From Sphingomonas oligoaromativorans (GTDB lineage: Bacteria; Pseudomonadota; Alphaproteobacteria; Sphingomonadales; Sphingomonadaceae), in assembly GCF_011762195.1 (NCBI RefSeq), contig NZ_JAASQK010000004.1:124001-188000 (forward strand): a stretch of DNA of 64,000 bases, read 5' to 3'. The notes under the pieces are model-generated. The model was not told the origin of the DNA and made no database searches. It was given only the letters and a program-made list of their open reading frames with translations. Positions 57,812 through 64,000 of the stretch are shown here, piece after piece. The stretch's first letter is position 1. Every line of letters begins with the position of its first letter. Made by a program: the position numbers and the translations under genes.

Positions 57812-58363
57812 ATGAGCGACGCTGCATTTGACCGCCTTACCGAGCCCCAGCGCGAGGCTTTGCGGCTTGTCGCGCGCGGATTCGAGTCGAAGGAGATCGC
57901 TCGCATTCTGGGGATCAGCCCCTATGCGGTGGACACGCGGGTCACGCGCGCCGTCCGCATATTGGGCGCGACCGGCCGCAAGGAGGCCGCCCGGCAGCTC
58001 TCCGCCTTTGAGGAAACCACATACGAGCCGCTCGTATACGAGCCGCCATATGCGGACATTCCGCCCTCGCCGGGCCATGCCGAGCCGGACACGACATGGG
58101 TTCGGCAGCAGGAGACGGACCGGGGCAATCGGATGCAGGAGGAGCTGGCGCTCTATATCCCGCCCGTCAGATTGTCCCGGAAGATCAAGGGCTGGCCGTT
58201 CCCCACGACGGGGAGACCGGAGAATGACCTGAGCATGGCGGAAATCGTGGTCGCAATCGTGATCGCGGCGATCCTGTGCGGGGTTGTCGGCCTGGGCCTG
58301 GTCAGTATCGGGCTCGCCGTCCTCGAGAGCGCCGCTCGTTTCATCAGGCTTATCCATTCATGA
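57812..58363 (+). CDS. LuxR/sigma-4-type HTH protein with C-terminal membrane helix
   Basis: A 183-residue protein. The N-terminal HTH (residues 6-60) reads LTEPQREALRLVARGFESKE then IARILGISPYAVDTRVTRA, typical of LuxR-type or sigma region 4 domains. A linker with repeated YEP motifs (YEPLVYEPPY) follows. The C-terminus has a long hydrophobic segment (IVVAIVIAAILCGVVGLGLV). This suggests a DNA-binding domain tethered to the membrane. Similar proteins occur in sphingomonads without known function. Confidence 0.7.
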   Translation: MSDAAFDRLTEPQREALRLVARGFESKEIARILGISPYAVDTRVTRAVRILGATGRKEAARQLSAFEETTYEPLVYEPPYADIPPSPGHAEPDTTWVRQQETDRGNRMQEELALYIPPVRLSRKIKGWPFPTTGRPENDLSMAEIVVAIVIAAILCGVVGLGLVSIGLAVLESAARFIRLIHS

Positions 58364-58400
58364 TGGCGGCGCTCCCGGGCGTCCGCCCGGGAGAGAACTC

Positions 58401-58745
58401 GTGGTTAAACGGCAAGCTCTTTTTTCCTCCGCCTCGGACGTGGCGGAGATGGTCGTCACCAACGAACGCGCCTTCGATGAGGCGATCGAGCTTCAGTGCT
58501 CGCTGATCGGCCGCACTTCACGGGCTCGGATCGAGGCGGGGTTGCCGGCGGCGATCTGCCATTCCGCGCTTGAGCGGATGACGGCGGCGCTCTCGGCCAC
58601 GGTGCAGGCGCGTACCGAGTTCCTGGCGGCGCACGCGGCCTTCGCCGACATGGCGCGCGAACTGCGTATGCCGACCGGTTTCGGCAGTGGGGACGGCTGC
58701 CCGGATCAGGTGGCGCCCAACGGCAGCCTTCGGGTCGCCGCCTGA
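58401..58745 (+). CDS. Hypothetical protein
   Basis: A 114-residue, mostly helical protein with a GTG start at 58401 behind GGGAGAG. The middle (ERMTAALSATVQARTEFLAA) looks like an amphipathic helix. I do not recognise it. It is 37 bases after the HTH gene and probably co-transcribed with it. Confidence 0.55.
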   Translation: MVKRQALFSSASDVAEMVVTNERAFDEAIELQCSLIGRTSRARIEAGLPAAICHSALERMTAALSATVQARTEFLAAHAAFADMARELRMPTGFGSGDGCPDQVAPNGSLRVAA

Positions 58746-58796
58746 CGCCACGCGGACGATCTTGACCCGGCGGGAGGGACATGGCCTTCCTCCCGC

Positions 58797-59270
58797 ATGG
58801 TCATCGCCCTCATTTTCGACACGCTCCTCCTGATCGCACTGATCGCGGCGATCTGGAGAGGCGGCACCATCGAGCGATTGGGTGCGGCTTTATGTATTCT
58901 CGCCACGGTCCTGACCGTCGTCAGCAGCCCGCTTCGCATCCGCTTCCAGGGGGTGCGGCTGGACTTGCTGACGATCGATATGGCGACGCTGCTGGCCTTC
59001 GTCGCGCTAGCGCGAGCGAGCCGTCGGTTCTGGCCGATCTGGGCAGCGGGGCTCCAGATGCTCTCCATCATCTGCATGACGGCGGAGGCGCTGGCACCCG
59101 ACAATCTGGCCTACGCCTACGCGGAGCAGGTGTGGTCATGGGGGATCGTGGTGCTGATCGTCGTCGTTTCTCTGCGGCACGACGCGACCTCGAAGGGGCG
59201 CGGCTCATCGCGCAACTGGTCCGAGGGGCCTGCGGAGAACGAGCGGACCGGATCGCCGACCGGCTCCTGA
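58797..59270 (+). CDS. Hypothetical membrane protein overlapping the RadC-like gene
   Basis: A 157-residue frame with four hydrophobic segments (IALIFDTLLLIALIAAIW, LGAALCILATVLTVVS, TLLAFVALARA, WGIVVLIVVVSL) and a polar tail that lies over the start of the next gene. The hydrophobic pattern argues it is real; the tail after about residue 130 may be constrained by the overlap. No family recognised. Confidence 0.6.
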   Translation: MVIALIFDTLLLIALIAAIWRGGTIERLGAALCILATVLTVVSSPLRIRFQGVRLDLLTIDMATLLAFVALARASRRFWPIWAAGLQMLSIICMTAEALAPDNLAYAYAEQVWSWGIVVLIVVVSLRHDATSKGRGSSRNWSEGPAENERTGSPTGS

Positions 59271-59791
59271 TCCGTTTCGAGAGCGTAGGGGACGTTCTGG
59301 CGGCGGACCCATCCCTGCTGGCGGGGATGCTGGAGGACGAGCCGGAGGCGGCGCAGGTGCTGGAGGCGGCGCGCTCGACGATGCGCTACGCGGTCCGGCA
59401 GACGGCGATGCGGGGGCCGCCGCTGGAGCAGGGCGACGCCCTGATCGACTATCTCACCATGACCATGGCGCATGAGCCGCGCGAGCTGTTCCGCGTGCTC
59501 TATCTCGACGCGCGGCTCTGGCTGATCCGCGACGAGATGCTGGGCATGGGCACCATTCGGGAAGCGCCGGCCTATCCGCGGGAGATATTCCGCAGGGCCT
59601 TCGAGCTGAAGGCGGCGGCGATGATCCTCGTACACAGCCACCCGAGCGGCGATCCGCGGCCGAGCAAGGCCGATCTGGACCTGACGCGGCGCCTCATGGC
59701 GATCGCCGCGGAGGTGGACGTGCCGATCAAGGATCATCTGGTGGTGACCCGATCGGGCTGGCTGAGCTTCAAGGCGGAGGGGCTGCTGTGA
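59138..59791 (+). CDS. RadC-like JAB-domain protein
   Basis: A 217-residue RadC-family protein. The JAMM motif is complete: ILVHSHPSGDPRPSKADLDL. A helix-hairpin-helix-like N-terminal part (ERADRIADRLLIRFESVGDV) is present but divergent. RadC proteins have no settled function despite the name. ATG 59138 is the first start compatible with the family; it overlaps the preceding membrane gene by 133 bases in another frame. Later alternative starts would still overlap unless the N-terminal domain is lost. Confidence 0.75.
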   Translation: MGDRGADRRRFSAARRDLEGARLIAQLVRGACGERADRIADRLLIRFESVGDVLAADPSLLAGMLEDEPEAAQVLEAARSTMRYAVRQTAMRGPPLEQGDALIDYLTMTMAHEPRELFRVLYLDARLWLIRDEMLGMGTIREAPAYPREIFRRAFELKAAAMILVHSHPSGDPRPSKADLDLTRRLMAIAAEVDVPIKDHLVVTRSGWLSFKAEGLL

Positions 59792-59884
59792 ACGACCGGC
59801 GCGACTGAACTGGATTTCCTTCCTTCCCAGGGGTGGGGCGCGTGTCTGTTGGCCGCCACCCGATACAGGCAATGGATATTGCAC

Positions 59885-60364
59885 ATGTCAGAAAGCGTTA
59901 TCACGCCTCGCGGCGAGAACAGGGCCGAGGATCTCGGCACGATCGCAGCGATGTTCGGCACCATGTTGTCGGATCGTCCGGCGAGCGGCGAGGGGGCCGT
60001 TCAGGGCTTTCCGGCATCGGAGATCGATCTGGCCCGCAGGACGCTCAAGGCCCGGCGGCGACGGGAGGAGCTTCTCGGGCGGGAGTTCGGGCTCGATCTG
60101 CCCTGGTACGTCCTGCTCGATCTCTATGTCGCGGCGGCGGAGGGGCGGCGCGTGTCGGTGACGGCGGCCTCGCTGGCGGCCGGGGGGGCGCCCAGTTCGG
60201 GGCTGCGCATGGTGTCGCGGATGGTCGAAGCAGGGCTGCTCAATCGTTCGCCCGACATCTGCGACGGCCGGCGGAGCTGGGTCACCCTGTCGAGCCGTTC
60301 GCTCGACACCGTGCGTCGCCTGCTCGAGACGGAGCCGGGCTCACCCGTGCCGGCGAGGCTCTGA
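59885..60364 (+). CDS. MarR-like winged-helix regulator
   Basis: A 159-residue protein. LPWYVLLDLYVAAAEGRRVS, then SLAAGGAPSSGLRMVSRMVE, then WVTLSSRSLDTVRRLL fits the winged-helix pattern of MarR-like regulators common in sphingomonads. ATG 59885 is used because the residues before it are unlike the family. It precedes the MFS gene in the same direction; such pairs often form a regulator-efflux unit, but the ligand is unknown. Confidence 0.7.
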   Translation: MSESVITPRGENRAEDLGTIAAMFGTMLSDRPASGEGAVQGFPASEIDLARRTLKARRRREELLGREFGLDLPWYVLLDLYVAAAEGRRVSVTAASLAAGGAPSSGLRMVSRMVEAGLLNRSPDICDGRRSWVTLSSRSLDTVRRLLETEPGSPVPARL

Positions 60365-60525
60365 CCGTCTTTCGCGGATCGCCGGCCTGCACATCGCGGG
60401 CGAGATGTGGCCGGAAGCGACCATGCGCAGGGGAACTCGAAGAAGCATTCTGCGGAACAGGATCGCTTTTGGGCCTGCCGGGAAAAAGCTATCGCAGGGC
60501 TCGACATGTTTCACGGCGAGGCCTT

Positions 60526-61938
60526 GTGAGTACTGCGCTTTCCACACCCTGCGATCGCGGACAGGCCGAGGCGGCCTCCGGCGGATCGGTGCGGCACCCC
60601 AACTGGACGATCGCGGCGACGATGCTGGCCTCCAGCCTCGCCTTCATCGACGGCTCGGTGACCAACGTCGCGCTGCCCGCGATCGGACACGATCTCCAGG
60701 CCGGCCCGGCCAACCTGCCGTGGATCATCAGCGCCTATCTGCTGCCACTTTCCGCGCTGCTGCTGCTCGGCGGCGCGGCGGGGGACCATTTCGGGCGACG
60801 GCGTGTGCTGATCGGCGGCATCGCGCTGTTCACGCTAGCCTCGATCGGCTGCGCGCTGGCTCGTTCCACGGAGGCGCTGCTCGCGGCGCGGATGATGCAG
60901 GGCGTCGGCGCGGCGATCCTCATGCCCAACAGCCTCGGCATTCTCGGCAGCTCGTTCGAAGGGGAGGCGCGTGGCCGGGCGGTGGGCACCTGGGCGTCGG
61001 CCGGGGCCATCGCCAGCGCGATCGGTCCGCCGATGGGCGGCTGGCTGGTGGAGACGGTGGGCTGGCGCGCGATCTTCTATCTGAACGTGCCGGTCGCCGC
61101 CGCCGCGATCCTGATCGCCTTGCTCGCTCTGGAGGAGAGCGCCGAGGGTGAGGGCGGGCTCGACTGGATCGGCGCGTTGCTGGCGACGGCGGCGCTCGGC
61201 GCGCTGACCTGGGGGCTGACGCTCTGGTCAAGCCATCACGGGGCGTCGGTCAGCTCCTGGGTGGGGCTGCTCGGCGGGATCGTCCTGCTGCTGCTCTTCC
61301 TGCTGGTCGAGCATCGGCTCGGCGAGCGTGCCATGATGCCGCTGACGCTGTTCGGATCGCGCCCGTTCGTGGGGCTGACCGCGCTGACGCTGCTGCTTTA
61401 CGGCGCGCTCGGGGGGCTGCTGGTGCTGTTGCCCTATCTGTTGATCGTCGGCGGTGGATACAGCCCCTTGCAGGCGGGCTTCGCGTTGCTGCCCTTCTCG
61501 ATCGTGATCGGCACGGTGTCCCGGCTCGCGGGGAGGCTGACGGGGCGGCTGGGGCCGCGCTGGCCTTTGTCGATCGGGCCGCTTGTCACCGGCATCGGTT
61601 TCGCGCTGATGCTGCGGGCCGATCCACGGGCGAGCTACTGGACGAGCATCCTGCCGGCCATCGCGGTGATCGCGGCGGGTATGGCGGGCGCGGTCGCCCC
61701 GCTGACGACGGCCGTCCTCTCCTCGGTGGACCGCCGCCACACGGGCACGGCCTCGGGCTTCAACAGCGCCATCGCCCGGACCGGCGGCCTGATCGCGACC
61801 GCCCTGGCGGGAGCGGTGATCGCCGCGGCCGGCACGCAGCTTCTATATGCTTTCCACGCGGCCGCCGTGGTGGCGGCGGTGCTCGCCATCGCTTCGGGGA
61901 TCATCGCTTTCCTGACGCTCGGCCCGGCGGAGCGGTGA
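60526..61938 (+). CDS. MFS drug-efflux transporter (DHA2/EmrB-QacA type)
   Basis: A 470-residue permease with about 14 membrane helices. SSLAFIDGSVTNVALPAIG (helix 1 motif of DHA2 proteins), the loop GDHFGRRRVLIGG (motif A) and GPPMGGWLVETVGWRAIFYLN (motif C region) are present. It should export drugs or toxic compounds using the proton gradient. A GTG start at 60526 gives a normal N-terminus; the frame is open much further upstream but that part is not coding. Confidence 0.87.
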   Translation: MSTALSTPCDRGQAEAASGGSVRHPNWTIAATMLASSLAFIDGSVTNVALPAIGHDLQAGPANLPWIISAYLLPLSALLLLGGAAGDHFGRRRVLIGGIALFTLASIGCALARSTEALLAARMMQGVGAAILMPNSLGILGSSFEGEARGRAVGTWASAGAIASAIGPPMGGWLVETVGWRAIFYLNVPVAAAAILIALLALEESAEGEGGLDWIGALLATAALGALTWGLTLWSSHHGASVSSWVGLLGGIVLLLLFLLVEHRLGERAMMPLTLFGSRPFVGLTALTLLLYGALGGLLVLLPYLLIVGGGYSPLQAGFALLPFSIVIGTVSRLAGRLTGRLGPRWPLSIGPLVTGIGFALMLRADPRASYWTSILPAIAVIAAGMAGAVAPLTTAVLSSVDRRHTGTASGFNSAIARTGGLIATALAGAVIAAAGTQLLYAFHAAAVVAAVLAIASGIIAFLTLGPAER

Positions 61939-61995
61939 TCGCGGGCGGGAAAGCGACAGCCCGTGGGATATCGCCCTCTAGCGGCGCATGGTGCT

Positions 61996-62021
61996 GGAAC
62001 GGGGCGGCCTGCCTGTCGGTT
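61996..62021 (+). promoter_or_regulatory. Possible general-stress (EcfG-type) promoter
   Basis: GGAAC (61996-62000) and GGTT (62018-62021) are 17 bases apart, near the alphaproteobacterial EcfG pattern GGAAC-N16/17-CGTT with one mismatch in the second box. It is 25 bases before the next start codon with an AGGAGGAG ribosome site between. Confidence 0.35.
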
Positions 62022-62045
62022 ATGAGCGGAAGAGGAGGAGCCTTC

Positions 62046-62405
62046 ATGGTCGACAAGCATTCGCCTCGCCGCACAGACAGGGACGAGCATGGCGGGCTCG
62101 GCGATGTCCGGGAAGCGCTGGACGCGGACAGTCATGGCACGCTCAAGGCCGATCCCTCGAACGAGGACGCCAAGCTCGACATCGGCCTCGACGAGAGCTT
62201 CCCGACGTCGGACACGCCTTCGCAGGTCCATGCCGGATCGAGCGAGCCCGCCCCCTCATCGGGCTATGACGAGGCTTCGGAACAGGCGATCCTCAGGCGG
62301 CGGGCACGGATGCAGTCTCTTGTAGGCGGCCTCCCGTGGATCGGGGCGGGCATCGCGGCGCTTGCGGCCGGCGTGTTCGCTACGAGGTGGGTGCGTCGCG
62401 GCTGA
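62046..62405 (+). CDS. Small membrane-anchored protein with DESFP-TSD motif
   Basis: A 119-residue protein: a long polar N-terminal part with LDIGLDESFPTSDTPSQ, the DESFPxSD motif widespread in small alphaproteobacterial proteins, then one C-terminal membrane helix (LPWIGAGIAALAAGVFA). Function unknown. ATG 62046 has a strong AGGAGGAG site. Its end overlaps the cobF end by 26 bases on the other strand. Confidence 0.7.
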   Translation: MVDKHSPRRTDRDEHGGLGDVREALDADSHGTLKADPSNEDAKLDIGLDESFPTSDTPSQVHAGSSEPAPSSGYDEASEQAILRRRARMQSLVGGLPWIGAGIAALAAGVFATRWVRRG

Positions 62406-63150
62406 TGGCGGCTCGCTCCCGGCGGAGCAGGTAGGTGTCCATGATCCAGCCGTGCGCCTGCCGAAGCTCGGCCCGGCGCGCCATGATCTCGGGGCCTGCC
62501 GTGGCGAGCGGTCCCCGGATCAGCACTTGTTGCGGCATGGCGAGATAGGCGCCCCACCAGATGGACATCCCGTCGGCCGCGAGGCCCTGAAAGGCACAGC
62601 CTCCGTCCAGCATCACCACGACGCTGTCCGCTTCGTCCGGCCAGCCCCGTTCGCGGAGTTGCCGCCCCGTGGTGATGAGCACCGGCCGGGCCAGTTCGTT
62701 GAGGCAGATGCCATGGGCGGCGGTCAGTGCCTGAATGCTGGTGATGCCCGGTACGACGTGGATTGCGACGGAGCCTAGCCGGGCCGCGATGCGCAGGCTG
62801 CTGTCGTAGAGCGAGGGATCGCCCCAGACGAGCAGGGCGACCGATCCTCCATCGGGCAGATGCCGCCCGATCTCCCGCATCCAGATCGCGGCGATGGCGT
62901 CGTGCCAGGCGTCCACGGCGTCGAGATAGGGGAGCGTCGCGGCGCGTTCGGGCATGTCGAACTCCGCCACATGGGTCGGGCCGGTCAGTATCTCGGCGCA
63001 GATCGTCCGGCGCAGGTCGAGCAGGTCCGATTTCGCATCTCCCTTGCGGGGGAGCAGGATGAGGTCGGCCGCATTCATCGCCTTGATCGCGGCGAGCGTG
63101 AGATGATCGGGATGGCCCGTGCCGATGCCGATGAGCGCAAGCCGGATCAT
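62380..63150 (-). CDS. cobF: Precorrin-6A synthase (deacetylating) CobF
   Basis: A 256-residue SAM-dependent methylase of aerobic cobalamin synthesis, acting at C-1 with loss of the acetyl group. The tetrapyrrole-methylase pattern is clear: LALIGIGTGHPDHLTLAAIK at the N-terminus, VALLVWGDPSLYDSSLRI and VVPGITSIQALTAAHGI. It starts four bases inside the end of cobB (overlap), so it is the downstream gene of a cob operon that runs in from the right. Confidence 0.9.
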   Translation of the reverse strand: MIRLALIGIGTGHPDHLTLAAIKAMNAADLILLPRKGDAKSDLLDLRRTICAEILTGPTHVAEFDMPERAATLPYLDAVDAWHDAIAAIWMREIGRHLPDGGSVALLVWGDPSLYDSSLRIAARLGSVAIHVVPGITSIQALTAAHGICLNELARPVLITTGRQLRERGWPDEADSVVVMLDGGCAFQGLAADGMSIWWGAYLAMPQQVLIRGPLATAGPEIMARRAELRQAHGWIMDTYLLRRERAAISRDAPTS

Positions 63151-64000
63151 GCCGGGGCTCCCCCCGTCGCAACGAGGTGGAAGAATGTGCCGGTGACGTG
63201 GCCTCGCCGGGAGCCGCCGGCGGAGACGGCCTGGCCTTCCGCGTCGGTGACGTCGGCAAGGGGTTCGTCGGGCTGCTCGATGATGCCGGCGTAGCGAAAC
63301 TCGTGCCCGCGCAGCACGGTGCCGGCGGCGATCGCGCCGACCGGGGTATGGAGGCGCGCTCTCCTGTAGCCGAGATGGAGGCGCCGTTCCGCATGGCTGG
63401 AGACGAGGCCCAGCAGCCCCGCCATCCTATGGCTTTCACCCTGCGCATCGATGAGCGCGGCACCGAGCACCATATAACCGCCGCACTCGCCATGGACCGG
63501 CTTGCGCATGGCATGATCGCGCAGCCCCGTCAGGAAGCGCACCGCGGCGGCGATGCGGCCGGCATGAAGCTCGGGATAGCCGCCGGGCAGCCAGACGATA
63601 TCCGCATCGCGAGCCGGCGCCTCGTCGGCCAGCGGGGAGAAGGGCAGGATCTCCGCTCCCGCCGCGCGCCAGCCTTCCAGCAGATGGGCATAAACGAAGG
63701 AGAAGGCGACGTCCTGCGCCAGCGCGATCCGCTGTCCGGGCGGCGTGCAGTGAAGCGGCGGCGCTTCCGTGCATTCGGCCTGCGTGAGGGCCTGGACGGC
63801 GGGCAGATCGACATGGGCGGTCACGATATCCGCGAGCCGATCGAGCCACTGGCCGAGATCGGGATGCTCGGCGGCCTGCACCAACCCGAGATGCCGCTCC
63901 GGCAACCGGATGTCGGGCAGGCGGGGAATGGCGCCCAGCACGGCGATGCCCGTCTGCTCCATCGCGCCCCGGATCAGGCGCTCGTGCCGTTCGCTTGCGA
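63147..64000 (-). CDS. cobB: Cobyrinic acid a,c-diamide synthase CobB, C-terminal part (5' end outside the window)
   Basis: About 284 codons of the glutamine-dependent amidase that converts (hydrogeno)byrinate to the a,c-diamide. The partial part includes SERHERL and GIAVLGAIPRLPDIRLPERH, a block of CobB/CbiA, then the class I glutaminase domain with VWLPGGYPELHA and the nucleophile Cys in HGECGGYMVLG. The C-terminus TGTFFHLVA replaces the usual ASYLHLH-type block. The frame continues to the window edge; the ATP-binding domain lies outside. Confidence 0.9.
   Translation of the reverse strand, partial: ASERHERLIRGAMEQTGIAVLGAIPRLPDIRLPERHLGLVQAAEHPDLGQWLDRLADIVTAHVDLPAVQALTQAECTEAPPLHCTPPGQRIALAQDVAFSFVYAHLLEGWRAAGAEILPFSPLADEAPARDADIVWLPGGYPELHAGRIAAAVRFLTGLRDHAMRKPVHGECGGYMVLGAALIDAQGESHRMAGLLGLVSSHAERRLHLGYRRARLHTPVGAIAAGTVLRGHEFRYAGIIEQPDEPLADVTDAEGQAVSAGGSRRGHVTGTFFHLVATGGAPA

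Noticed and set aside
59833-60525. Upstream extension of the MFS transporter frame to 701 residues.
   Set aside because: It covers the MarR-like gene in another frame and is Arg/Gly-rich; the transporter N-terminus begins at the GTG at 60526.

Overview
This is a GC-rich chromosomal segment of an alphaproteobacterium, most probably a sphingomonad (Sphingomonadales). The signs are protein-level resemblance of the housekeeping genes, an RpoH-type sigma factor, a chpT gene beside a che cluster, several TonB-dependent receptors, small proteins of a sphingomonad type (for example one with a DESFP-TSD motif), and two kinds of interspersed palindromic repeat. I see no tRNA, rRNA, CRISPR array, insertion sequence or phage gene. 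All assignments come from reading the sequence, without database searches.

Layout. 1-5 kb: dnaX 3' end and ybaB, then on the minus strand an exported methyltransferase, mtgA, rpoH and an rluD-type pseudouridine synthase. 4.9-11.3 kb: a JAMM peptidase, then a compact phosphorelay block, chpT-cheA-cheW-cheY-cheB-cheR, with no receptor gene beside it; its CheA ends in a receiver-like domain that has lost its acidic residues. 11.3-14.9 kb: an amidase, RNase P RNA, a YoaK-type membrane protein, a J-domain protein, a 2Fe-2S protein, an exported protein and sufE. 14.9-18.5 kb: a phage-shock (psp) locus with pspF divergent from pspA-pspB-pspC plus three further small membrane/coiled-coil genes. A sigma-54 promoter and a likely PspF site are visible, and a 39-residue membrane ORF precedes pspA. 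18.6-29.4 kb: sodB, yciB, ftsY, mtaB, dapF, a GGDEF/EAL protein, then ffh-rpsP-rimM-orf-trmD-rplS. Palindromic repeats lie inside mtaB and around rimM.

29.4-38.7 kb: a run of secreted or periplasmic hydrolases (MBL-fold, S9 peptidase, amidohydrolase, penicillin-acylase family) with asd, a GFA protein and a DUF2189-like membrane protein. 38.7-48 kb is the most unusual part. A siderophore-type TonB receptor and a PepSY/flavodoxin/reductase fusion diverge from an AT-rich spacer. They are followed by megasynthase fragments on both strands: a ketosynthase N-terminus, a KS-AT linker, an adenylation-domain piece, and one intact KS domain that stops right after its linker. A small orphan gene and an Sfp-type phosphopantetheinyl transferase follow. 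The simplest reading is a collapsed siderophore PKS/NRPS cluster whose uptake genes survive; misassembly of a repetitive megasynthase is the main alternative.

48-64 kb: a CYTH-CHAD protein, a second TonB receptor, an acetyltransferase, an alcohol dehydrogenase, ogt and katG. Then comes a string of poorly known genes (an HTH protein with a C-terminal membrane segment, a small protein, a membrane protein overlapping a RadC-like gene, a MarR-like regulator and an MFS exporter). The window ends in the cobalamin genes cobF and cobB, cobB being cut by the window edge.
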